45,329 nucleotides of DNA from Lachnospiraceae bacterium (lineage in GTDB: Bacteria > Bacillota > Clostridia > Lachnospirales > Lachnospiraceae). The stretch covers positions 1 to 45,329 of the forward strand of contig JAFTJD010000034.1 of the NCBI GenBank assembly GCA_017456585.1, read 5' to 3'. The notes below the pieces were generated by a model, which saw only the letters and a program-made list of their open reading frames with translations, was not told the origin of the DNA and searched no databases. Below are positions 8,306-15,105 of the stretch, piece after piece (positions within the stretch are counted from its first letter, which is position 1; each line of letters opens with the position of its first letter). The position numbers and the translations under genes are program-made.

Positions 8306-9337
8306 ATGATTGAACAAGTTTTAGCATGGTATAACGGGTTGACGGATGGACTATGGGGGTCGCTTCTTTTGTTTGTTATTGGTGTACTGTTACTGATAAA
8401 GGGCGGTGACTGGTTCGTTGATGGAGCTGTAGGTTTAGCTAAGCGCTTTAAAGTGCCGGAAATAATCATTGGTGCGACAGTCGTATCTATCGGTACAACA
8501 CTTCCCGAAGTAATGGTATCTGTTACTGCTGCTATCAATAACAACGGCGCGATTGCATATGGTAATGCTATTGGCTCTATAATTTGTAATACATCACTGA
8601 TTGCGGCACTTACTATTGCAATCCGACCTGTGTCAGTAAATAAAAAAACTATTGTTACTCCGGTAATATTCTTCTTTATTTCAGCATCTATTTATATGAT
8701 TGCGGCGTACATATTTGGTCGTTTTGACAGATGGTTGGGTATCGTAATGCTGTTAGTTTTCGGTATCTACATGACTTTGACTATTTATAAAGGATTTAAG
8801 AATCCTGTACAGGAGCAACCTGAAGAAAAAGATGAAAGCAATTCCAACTCACTTTTGAAAGATGTTATCACAATGGTTGTAAGTGCAATTTTAATTGCCA
8901 TAGGTGCAGACATGCTGGAGGGTGCATCAGTTTCTCTCGCAACATTGGCAGGTATTCCGACAGAGGTAGTTGGAGTTACGGTAGTTGCATTGTGCACATC
9001 TTTGCCTGAATTAGTAACTGCGGTTACTGCTTTGGTTAAGGGACATGGAGCATTGTCACTTGGTAATATTATCGGTGCTAATATCTTCAATTTAGTTTTG
9101 GTATCAGGCGCAGCAGTAACAATATCACCTTTTGTTATTCCGGATGGAAGTAAGCTTTTGGGTTATAATACTTCTCAGCTTTTTGAAATTCCTTTGATGG
9201 TAGGAGTAATGGCATTGATGACATTGCCTACATTAATAAAAGGAAAGCTTCAGCGTTGGCAAGGTGTAACACTCCTTGGTATATATGCGGCATTTGTAGT
9301 GTTGCAGGTGTTGATAGCGTTAAATGTAGTTTCATAA
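8306..9337 (+). CDS. CaxA-family cation/Na+ (or H+) exchanger
   Basis: The 343-residue membrane protein has two Na_Ca_ex domains related by inverted repetition. Each carries an alpha motif: GATVVSIGTTLPEVMVSVTAA (residues about 53-73) with GNAIGSIICN, and GVTVVALCTSLPELVTAVTAL with GNIIGANIFN. These glutamates bind the transported ion. The family (YrbG/CaxA) is usually annotated as calcium/sodium antiporter, but the manganese-type riboswitch in front suggests Mn2+ export here. A Lys/Glu-rich loop (about residues 165-185) separates the halves. The start has an AAGGAG site. Confidence 0.93.
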   Translation: MIEQVLAWYNGLTDGLWGSLLLFVIGVLLLIKGGDWFVDGAVGLAKRFKVPEIIIGATVVSIGTTLPEVMVSVTAAINNNGAIAYGNAIGSIICNTSLIAALTIAIRPVSVNKKTIVTPVIFFFISASIYMIAAYIFGRFDRWLGIVMLLVFGIYMTLTIYKGFKNPVQEQPEEKDESNSNSLLKDVITMVVSAILIAIGADMLEGASVSLATLAGIPTEVVGVTVVALCTSLPELVTAVTALVKGHGALSLGNIIGANIFNLVLVSGAAVTISPFVIPDGSKLLGYNTSQLFEIPLMVGVMALMTLPTLIKGKLQRWQGVTLLGIYAAFVVLQVLIALNVVS

Positions 9338-9399
9338 TTTATATAAGGATTAGGACACCTTTACTATGTTTTAAAATGTAAAAAATCCATAAAAAGAAT

Positions 9400-9443
9400 T
9401 ACACAAAAGACTTCCTATATATTTTATAGGAAGTCTTTTGTGT
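9400..9443. terminator. Bidirectional terminator between exchanger and MFS pump
   Basis: A perfect inverted repeat ACACAAAAGACTTCCTATA (9401-9419) and its complement (9424-9442) separates two converging genes; the A/T-rich arms can serve both strands. Confidence 0.8.
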
Positions 9444-9469
9444 TTTGTCCGTAGCACGTGAAGCTACAA

Positions 9470-10678
9470 TCAATCATCCGAAAGCTTATAAAGTACGCAT
9501 GTTCCAATTAAGACAACCGCACTAATCATAACAAATGAGCTTCCAAGTCCTATAACATCTGCTAAGGCTCCTGCAAGAGGAAAAAGCAGTATCATAAAAA
9601 CAGAGAAGAACATACTGTTTACCGACAACAGAGTTGCACGTTGCTCTGATGGAATCAGCTTGTTAAGTGAGGTTGATTGAATCGGATACAATACTGAATT
9701 AAAAAAGTCAGCGATAAGTAATGCCACAAATGCAACGTATAGGTTGTTTAAACCAAACAGACCAATACATATAGCTATAGCTATTGCTCCTATTATTGAT
9801 ATTCTATTACCGAGAAATCGGTATATCCGGTCACTAAGAAATGCGCCCGCACATGCGACTATTCCGGCAAAAAGCATGATAAGACTAATTTCAATCTTAT
9901 TAAGACCAAAGTCAGAAAAATATTGCTGGCTATAGAAGAACAGTAGTGCAAAGGATGAGAAGATAACCGAGTAGTAGATGATAATAAAAAGTATCTTAGG
10001 GTTAGCTTTAAGAACCTTTGCGCTTGTGGTAAAATGCCCGCGAACAACATTGGTAAAGCGCTTTTTCTCTTTAACTATATTATCGGCATCATCGTCTGCA
10101 TTGGCTGCAACAGGCGGTTCAGTCATGAATAGTGCAGGGAGTATTCCGATTAGGGTGATGATGATACATGCACCATAACAATAGGTATATGAGATTTCTG
10201 CAAGGATTCCGCCAACTACGGTTGCGATGCTTTGCGATACCTCAATAAGCATATTGATTCGTCCGTTAATTGCTGTATATGAGTTTTCCTTGCCAAGCAT
10301 TTTGAGACTGTCAAAAACAAGTGCTTCCTCTGCACCGGAATTAAAGTTGCCGCTTAGTGATTGCAATATGAAACCTACGGCGAATCCTATGAATGAAGCA
10401 GAGAACAGCATGAAGAAACAGGATATAACCATAAGGATTCTACCAAGCAGAAGACTTTTCTTTCGCCCGAGCAGATCGGCAATTGCACCTGACGGTATCT
10501 CAAAAATAATTCCTGTGATATGGTAGATTCCCTCTAATATTCCAATTTTCATGAGACTCATTCCATGGTAAGCAAGATAGAGTACCCAGATGGAAGAGGA
10601 CATATTGAGGTTGTTGATAAAAGTATAAAAATAATCGTATATAATATTTCGTTCTAATTTTTTATGTAATAATTTCAT
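9470..10678 (-). CDS. MFS-type efflux transporter, attenuation-controlled
   Basis: This 402-residue protein looks like a 12-helix major facilitator with the family motif A in the loop after helix 2 (GAIADLLGRKKSLLLGR, residues 64-80) and a charged central loop (about residues 190-212, ADDDADNIVKEKKR). The overall pattern is that of small drug or metabolite exporters, but the substrate cannot be told. The start ATG at 10678 has a GAAGGAA site. The leader upstream encodes a short peptide followed by an intrinsic terminator, which suggests ribosome-mediated induction, as in several antibiotic-resistance genes. It diverges from a MarR operon. Confidence 0.88.
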   Translation of the reverse strand: MKLLHKKLERNIIYDYFYTFINNLNMSSSIWVLYLAYHGMSLMKIGILEGIYHITGIIFEIPSGAIADLLGRKKSLLLGRILMVISCFFMLFSASFIGFAVGFILQSLSGNFNSGAEEALVFDSLKMLGKENSYTAINGRINMLIEVSQSIATVVGGILAEISYTYCYGACIIITLIGILPALFMTEPPVAANADDDADNIVKEKKRFTNVVRGHFTTSAKVLKANPKILFIIIYYSVIFSSFALLFFYSQQYFSDFGLNKIEISLIMLFAGIVACAGAFLSDRIYRFLGNRISIIGAIAIAICIGLFGLNNLYVAFVALLIADFFNSVLYPIQSTSLNKLIPSEQRATLLSVNSMFFSVFMILLFPLAGALADVIGLGSSFVMISAVVLIGTCVLYKLSDD

Positions 10679-10740
10679 CTGTAATTCCTTCTTTCAATTG
10701 ATGATAAGTGTGTACTTAAATTATTATGTTACAAGCAATA

Positions 10741-10777
10741 GAAAAAACAGGGAATCCCTAAAATGATTACCTGTTTT
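10741..10777 (-). terminator. Attenuator terminator in the MFS leader
   Basis: On the minus strand AAAACAGG and AATC pair with GATT and CCTGTTTT around an 8-nt loop, with one T/C mismatch, and the stem runs into TTTTTTC. It lies between the leader peptide stop (10814) and the MFS start (10678), so it would end transcription before the pump unless disrupted. Confidence 0.7.
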
Positions 10778-10813
10778 GAAAGTGGAATTATGCGCAGTTT
10801 TCTAATTAAGAGT

Positions 10814-10909
10814 CTAAAAAAGGGCGCAATAATCCCGTGATAGCGATAAAATGCATGTTTTTGATATGCAACTGCTACTGCAAATAGGTGTATATCCTAA
10901 GCCGTTCAT
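10814..10909 (-). CDS. Putative 31-residue leader peptide of the MFS pump
   Basis: A small frame starts with ATG at 10909 behind a very strong AGGAAAGGGG site (10926-10917) and stops at TAG 10816-10814. It begins MNGLGYTPICSSSC and is rich in cysteine (residues 10, 14, 19, 28) and serine (six). It begins some 25 nt from the predicted transcript start and is followed by the terminator at 10741-10777. That layout (promoter, strong RBS, short ORF, terminator, efflux gene) is the known layout of attenuation leaders. No known macrolide arrest motif (such as RLR or IFVI) is visible. Whether it is translated is unproven. Confidence 0.6.
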   Translation of the reverse strand: MNGLGYTPICSSSCISKTCILSLSRDYCALF

Positions 10910-10939
10910 ATGCGTTCCCCTTTCCTAAAATATATAGCG

Positions 10940-10968
10940 AGTATAGCACATATCAGGGTGAAAATCAA
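10940..10968 (-). promoter_or_regulatory. Promoter of the MFS leader transcript
   Basis: On the minus strand TTGATT (10968-10963), a 17-nt spacer and TATACT (10945-10940) predict a transcript start near 10933, immediately before the leader-peptide ribosome-binding site. Confidence 0.7.
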
Positions 10969-11002
10969 TAAATTGGATAACATATTTATATTGACATAAT
11001 AT

Positions 11003-11040
11003 ATGTAATATGTTACCTTATAAAAGGTAATATATTACAT
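11003..11040. promoter_or_regulatory. Twin palindromic operators before the MarR operon
   Basis: A near-perfect 38-bp palindrome contains two self-palindromic 12-mers, GTAATATGTTAC (11005-11016) and GTAATATATTAC (11027-11038), 22 bp apart centre to centre, i.e. two helical turns. They lie between a TTGACA (10991-10996) and the MarR start. This fits autoregulation by the adjacent MarR protein and perhaps effects on the divergent MFS leader promoter. The -10 element of the rightward promoter is not certain (TATAAA at 11019 is too far from TTGACA). Confidence 0.65.
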
Positions 11041-11053
11041 AATGGAGGCGGAC

Positions 11054-11539
11054 ATGAATATAAAAGAAGTAATAAACCATGAAAACATAGACTTTACCGG
11101 AATAGAAGCGCCGTATTTTCTGTTGGGGCTGCTTAGCGCCTTTGATAATCGCTTTCAGGCTATGGCAGACAGAACTATTAAGGAAATTAGTTGGAAGCAA
11201 TTCTTTGCTATTATATGTATTAATTTGTGCAAAGAAAAGCCAACTTTAAAGGAACTTGCAGAGATTATGGGAAGCTCACATCAGAATGTGAAGCAGATAC
11301 TTCTGAAGCTTGAGAAGAAGGGCTTTGTAAATATTGTTTCCGATGAAAATGATAAGAGAAAGCAAAGGATAGAGCTTACCGAATACTGCATTGAATTCTG
11401 TAATAAGAATGATGAGATGAGTGTCAGGATTATGGCAGCAATGTTTGCAGGAATATCTGAAGAACAGCTACGTACAACCATCCAAACGATTATTCAGATG
11501 GAGGATAATCTTAAATTATTACAGGAGGATTGTGATTGA
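11054..11539 (+). CDS. MarR-family transcriptional regulator
   Basis: The 161-residue protein has a winged helix-turn-helix: KPTLKELAEIMGSSHQNVKQILLKLEKKGFVNIVSDENDKRKQRIELTE in pieces around residues 58-110, the classic MarR layout with the DxDKR wing. Flanking helices would form the dimer. The ATG at 11054 follows GGAGGCGG; an ATG at 11042 lies inside that site and was rejected. It is followed by a membrane protein and a flavodoxin, all overlapping or close, and preceded by two palindromes that are probably its own operators. The ligand is unknown. Confidence 0.88.
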   Translation: MNIKEVINHENIDFTGIEAPYFLLGLLSAFDNRFQAMADRTIKEISWKQFFAIICINLCKEKPTLKELAEIMGSSHQNVKQILLKLEKKGFVNIVSDENDKRKQRIELTEYCIEFCNKNDEMSVRIMAAMFAGISEEQLRTTIQTIIQMEDNLKLLQEDCD

Positions 11540-12390
11540 TGCGAAGAAGAGATTATTTGGCAATTATAACAATGGTATTGTTGGCGATAACCGCTATAGC
11601 AGGAGTACTATCGATTAATTTTACAAAGTCGTATGAATTTGTTAATCAGTACGGACACACTGTGGAGATATACGGACATGGTATATATGCGTTTGATACA
11701 TATTTTCAGGCACCGATTACGATAGGTAGTGATATATGTATACTTGTTGTTGGGATACCGATGTTTATTATGGCATATCTTAATTATACCAAGAAGAAAG
11801 ATGCTGCATCAGAGCTTAAGATCATATCGGTTTACTCAGCAGCATTCTACTATGCAGCAAGCCTAGCGTTTGGATTAACATATAACAGGCTGTTTCTGGT
11901 ATATGTGGCATTATTTGCATGCAGTCTGTTTGGCATGTTTACGCATATATCCGGGATAAAGCTAACTAAATCTGCCACGCTTACAAAAGGCTTGACGGTT
12001 TTTCTGGTTCTTTCAGGTATTGCTCTGATTGTGGCATGGCTTCCGGATGTAATACCGTCACTCATAAATGGAGGAACTTTATCCTTGATAGGTGTATATA
12101 CAACTAATATTACTTATGTGTTGGATATGGGAATCATTAGCCCTATGTGTTTTGTTATAATATATCTTTTGAAGAAGCAAAATGCTATAGGAACATTGTT
12201 ATTAGCAGTTTTGTTGAGGTGCTGTATAATAGTTGGTATTATGATGTTTCCGCAGACCATCTGTCAGATGATAGCGGGGTGCGATATACCGATTCCTGCA
12301 TTAGTTACGAAGAGCCTTTCTTTTGTGGTGCTGGGAGTTGCTGCATTGTATTTTGAAAAAAAGATGTACAAAGAAATTAGTGAAATGTAA
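11539..12390 (+). CDS. Multi-pass membrane protein of unknown function
   Basis: The 283-residue protein has a helix at residues about 6-24, a polar stretch (about 25-52, YEFVNQYGHTVEIYGHGIYAFD) likely outside the cell, and about seven further hydrophobic segments. I do not recognise a named family with certainty. It overlaps the MarR gene by one base (TGATG), so it is translated with it, and a flavodoxin-like gene follows by 13 nt. The set might answer a redox or drug stress, but that is inference from context. Confidence 0.75.
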   Translation: MRRRDYLAIITMVLLAITAIAGVLSINFTKSYEFVNQYGHTVEIYGHGIYAFDTYFQAPITIGSDICILVVGIPMFIMAYLNYTKKKDAASELKIISVYSAAFYYAASLAFGLTYNRLFLVYVALFACSLFGMFTHISGIKLTKSATLTKGLTVFLVLSGIALIVAWLPDVIPSLINGGTLSLIGVYTTNITYVLDMGIISPMCFVIIYLLKKQNAIGTLLLAVLLRCCIIVGIMMFPQTICQMIAGCDIPIPALVTKSLSFVVLGVAALYFEKKMYKEISEM

Positions 12391-12403
12391 GGGGATAGAC
12401 GAT

Positions 12404-12931
12404 ATGAAAAAAGTGATTATATATGGTAGCAATTATGGGACAACTAAAGCTTATGCGTTGAAATTATCCGAAATGACAGATGTACCGGTTGTTAACTATG
12501 AAGATGTCAAGGATTTATCAGGATATGATGTGGTTATTCATCTTGGAGGGCTATATGCGGGCGGGGTAAAAGGCTTAAAGAATACGGTTAAGCTACTTCC
12601 GGACAAAGCAAAGTTTATCATTGTGACGGTAGGTTTAGCAGATGTTAGTAATAAGGAAAACACAGATCACATAAAGAAAACAATAGGTATGCAAGTACCA
12701 AAGACAATTCTTGAGAGCGCACAGGTTCTTCATCTGCGTGGTGGAATAGACTATAGTAAGCTTAGCTTCATGCATAAGACAATGATGTCGCTTGTATATA
12801 AGAAAGCAAAGAGTACACCTGAAGAACAGATGACTCCGGAGCTTAGAGATATGATAGATACATATGGTAAGGTGGTTGATTTTGTAGATTTTGAGTCTTT
12901 GGGACAGGTTGTGGAGGCCATGACGCAGTAA
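12404..12931 (+). CDS. Flavodoxin-domain protein (HemG/flavodoxin_5-like)
   Basis: The 175-residue protein begins KKVIIYGSNYGTTKAYALKL, the flavodoxin-type phosphate loop for FMN (residues 2-21), followed by VVIHLGGLYAGGVKGLKN, the second FMN-contacting loop of the HemG-like flavodoxin_5 family. Such proteins carry electrons or oxidise small molecules using FMN. True HemG would oxidise protoporphyrinogen; no haem genes are nearby, so a general quinone or flavin redox role is just as likely. The ATG at 12404 follows AAGGGGATAG; an upstream in-frame ATG lies inside the preceding gene and was rejected. Confidence 0.85.
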   Translation: MKKVIIYGSNYGTTKAYALKLSEMTDVPVVNYEDVKDLSGYDVVIHLGGLYAGGVKGLKNTVKLLPDKAKFIIVTVGLADVSNKENTDHIKKTIGMQVPKTILESAQVLHLRGGIDYSKLSFMHKTMMSLVYKKAKSTPEEQMTPELRDMIDTYGKVVDFVDFESLGQVVEAMTQ

Positions 12932-12957
12932 GAGTTACAGGCATTGTAGGGATATAT

Positions 12958-12990
12958 CAAGATAAGGAGTTTTAAAACTTGAATATCTTG
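12958..12990. promoter_or_regulatory. Imperfect palindrome overlapping a promoter
   Basis: CAAGATA (12958-12964) and TATCTTG (12984-12990) flank AGTTTT/AAAACT. The right arm overlaps the TTGCAA -35 of the next gene, so it may be an operator; it could also act as a weak terminator for the flavodoxin operon. Confidence 0.4.
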
Positions 12991-13015
12991 CAATAGTTTG
13001 AATATATGTTATAAT
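12988..13015 (+). promoter_or_regulatory. Promoter of the lipoprotein/TPR-LRR pair
   Basis: TTGCAA (12988-12993), a 16-nt spacer and TATAAT (13010-13015) lie 78 nt before the lipoprotein start. Confidence 0.6.
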
Positions 13016-13092
13016 TTGATTTTGGGAGAATAATGTTCAAATGTTCATTGTATATTTAAAATTGAATTATAACAAAGGGGAGAAATAATATT

Positions 13093-13791
13093 ATGAAAGC
13101 AAAGAGATGGTTAGCGATTTTGCCAATGATGGCACTTGTGGCATGTGCTGATTCGGGAGAAGCACCAATACAGCCGGAAAGCACGATAGCAATTGAGGCA
13201 AGCAGTAGTACAACTAAACCGGAAGTGATAATCGAAATAATTAATGATGTAAAGATAGACTTTGATTCATTAGGGATTAAAGATTATACATACCCTACAG
13301 AGTTTGTATTAGGACAAAACTTAAGTGGAGCAATAACAGAGTTAGTATTGACTTTTGAAGAATACAACATAGATGAAACAGAGGCAGACTATTATATGGA
13401 GAGCTTTCTTTTCCATTTTTGCCAGAATACAAGATTCACATTTGATTATTTGGAGAAAGTTAGAGAAGAAAACAATGCGATAATGACTAAGGAACAGGTT
13501 GAGTATGTTCAATATTCACTGACTAATAAATTCATTGATATGCAGAAAGACATTTCGGAAGAAGGGATTAATATTAATGAGGCTGCAGGTAGCTTAGGCT
13601 ATGGAAGAATTCTTTCTTATCAAGCAGAAGTTGTGGGGAATGAGGTTAATCTTGTTGCCGAATTTGAAAGAGGAACAAATGAGTTTGAACCTACCAAATT
13701 ATATGAGCTTAATGTAGTTCTTGTTAAGAATCCTAAGAGCTGTTTTGATGGATATAGTATTAAATCAATTGCTTCAAAGAATATACAATAA
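13093..13791 (+). CDS. Predicted lipoprotein of unknown function
   Basis: The 232-residue protein has a lipoprotein signal peptide with lipobox LVAC (Cys18) followed by a Ser/Thr/Glu-rich linker (residues 19-45). The mature part is acidic and mostly helical with a segment of beta strands near the end. No family was recognised. It is followed after 30 nt by a membrane-anchored TPR/LRR protein, so both probably act together on the outer face of the membrane. The start has an AAGGGGAG site. Confidence 0.75.
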   Translation: MKAKRWLAILPMMALVACADSGEAPIQPESTIAIEASSSTTKPEVIIEIINDVKIDFDSLGIKDYTYPTEFVLGQNLSGAITELVLTFEEYNIDETEADYYMESFLFHFCQNTRFTFDYLEKVREENNAIMTKEQVEYVQYSLTNKFIDMQKDISEEGININEAAGSLGYGRILSYQAEVVGNEVNLVAEFERGTNEFEPTKLYELNVVLVKNPKSCFDGYSIKSIASKNIQ

Positions 13792-13821
13792 TCTGTTTGC
13801 GAAATAAAAGAGGAGTAAGAC

Positions 13822-14838
13822 ATGGCAGAAGAAAAAAACATTGAATCCAAAAGGAAAATTAATGTGAAATTACTTGTAATACTAGCAAGTATAATAATAG
13901 TACTTGGGGTAGTAGGTGTTATTGCACTTATAGTACCTAAGAATGCAGAAGCCAAAGAACTAGCTGAGCAACTTGAACTAGGCGAGAAATATCTTGATGA
14001 ATTACAATATGAGCAGGCAATTGCTGCATATATCGAAGCTATTGAGATAGACCCTAAGTGCAAAGAAGCGTATATGGAGTTAATCGATATCTATATGGAA
14101 ATAGGAGAGGTTGATAAGGCAGAAGATATACTTGCGGATGCAGAAAGAGAACTTGGTCAAAATGCTGTAAAGGATAAGAAAGAAGAATTGAAGAAAAAGA
14201 AAGCAGAGTATAATCCTAGCAATCCTCCTGAACAAGAAATGACAACTGAAAATAGTGAAAACGTAACTACACCTCAGGGGGAAACTGCTGTAGGGGAGGA
14301 AGAAACAATAGGAGAAATAGCTCCGGAAGATTTGTTTAAATATAAAATTAACGAAGACGGAACGGCTACAATAAGCGGCATAAATGTTAAAGGCTTGAAA
14401 GAAATAAATGTACCGGAAAAAATAGATGGATACACGGTGACAGGTATTTCTGATTTTACCTTTTACATGTATACATCAATGAGAAGTATAACATTGCCTG
14501 AAACGATAACAAAACTTAGTAACCAAGCATTTTATTGGTGCCCAAATTTGAGTTCAATAGAATTGCCGCAGGGGTTAACAGTTATTGAAGCATCTATGTT
14601 TTCAGGTAGTGGATTAGTAAACATTGTAATACCGGATGGTGTTACAAATATAGAAAATCATGCGTTTTCTTTTTCTGTTAAATTGGAAAGTGCAACAATT
14701 CCCGGAAGCGTAACATATATTGAGGATAATGCATTTCTTCAGTGTAGCTCATTGCAGATAATACGTGTGGAACAAGGCTCTTATGCTGAAACATGGGCAA
14801 AAGAGCAAGGGTTTTCAGTGGAATATTATACACCATAG
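13822..14838 (+). CDS. Membrane-anchored TPR and BspA-type leucine-rich-repeat protein
   Basis: The 338-residue protein has a short cytoplasmic start, one transmembrane helix (about residues 17-39), tetratricopeptide-like repeats (about 45-110, with AIAAYIEAIEIDPKCKEAYMELIDIY), a Lys/Glu-rich stretch, a Thr/Glu linker (about 130-165) and then BspA-like LRR_5 repeats (about 185-330: LPETITKLSNQAF, IVIPDGVTNIENHAF, TIPGSVTYIEDNAF). Such repeats mediate protein or surface binding. It is probably cotranscribed with the lipoprotein upstream. The start follows GAGGAGTAAG. A binding partner cannot be predicted. Confidence 0.85.
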   Translation: MAEEKNIESKRKINVKLLVILASIIIVLGVVGVIALIVPKNAEAKELAEQLELGEKYLDELQYEQAIAAYIEAIEIDPKCKEAYMELIDIYMEIGEVDKAEDILADAERELGQNAVKDKKEELKKKKAEYNPSNPPEQEMTTENSENVTTPQGETAVGEEETIGEIAPEDLFKYKINEDGTATISGINVKGLKEINVPEKIDGYTVTGISDFTFYMYTSMRSITLPETITKLSNQAFYWCPNLSSIELPQGLTVIEASMFSGSGLVNIVIPDGVTNIENHAFSFSVKLESATIPGSVTYIEDNAFLQCSSLQIIRVEQGSYAETWAKEQGFSVEYYTP

Positions 14839-14858
14839 AAATTAGTACAGTAAAAAGA

Positions 14859-14897
14859 GATACCCCGGAAGTATTAATTGCTTCCGGGGTATTTTTA
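14859..14897. terminator. Bidirectional terminator
   Basis: ATACCCCGGAAG (14860-14871) pairs perfectly with CTTCCGGGGTAT (14881-14892) around a 9-nt loop, followed by TTTTT. It serves the LRR gene and, read backwards, the converging DUF6472 gene. Confidence 0.85.
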
Positions 14898-15101
14898 CAT
14901 CTGTTTTCTTACGATTCTATATTCGTCATTCATTCTGAAATACGGACAATCATAGAAAGTGTCGGTCATGAAGCGGCACATCTCATCTTCGTCAAGATTG
15001 ACATCACAAACATAGCATTCATAATCTTCATCATATATATAATTGCTGCAACATTCGCAACTGCTTACATTACCTTTGTTTTTGGTTTTATCAGCTGCCA
15101 T
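14895..15101 (-). CDS. Small cysteine-rich protein (DUF6472-like)
   Basis: The 68-residue protein has seven cysteines, including CECC (residues about 15-18), CYVC (about 29-32) and two more towards the end (MCRF, DCPYF), in a very acidic context. This pattern resembles DUF6472, small proteins seen in Lachnospiraceae. Metal binding is likely from the cysteine pattern but the role is unknown. It starts 4 nt after the stop of the large ABC transporter gene and is probably cotranscribed with it. The start is inside a plausible coding junction and no alternative start gives the conserved part. Confidence 0.7.
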   Translation of the reverse strand: MAADKTKNKGNVSSCECCSNYIYDEDYECYVCDVNLDEDEMCRFMTDTFYDCPYFRMNDEYRIVRKQM

Positions 15102-15105
15102 ATCA

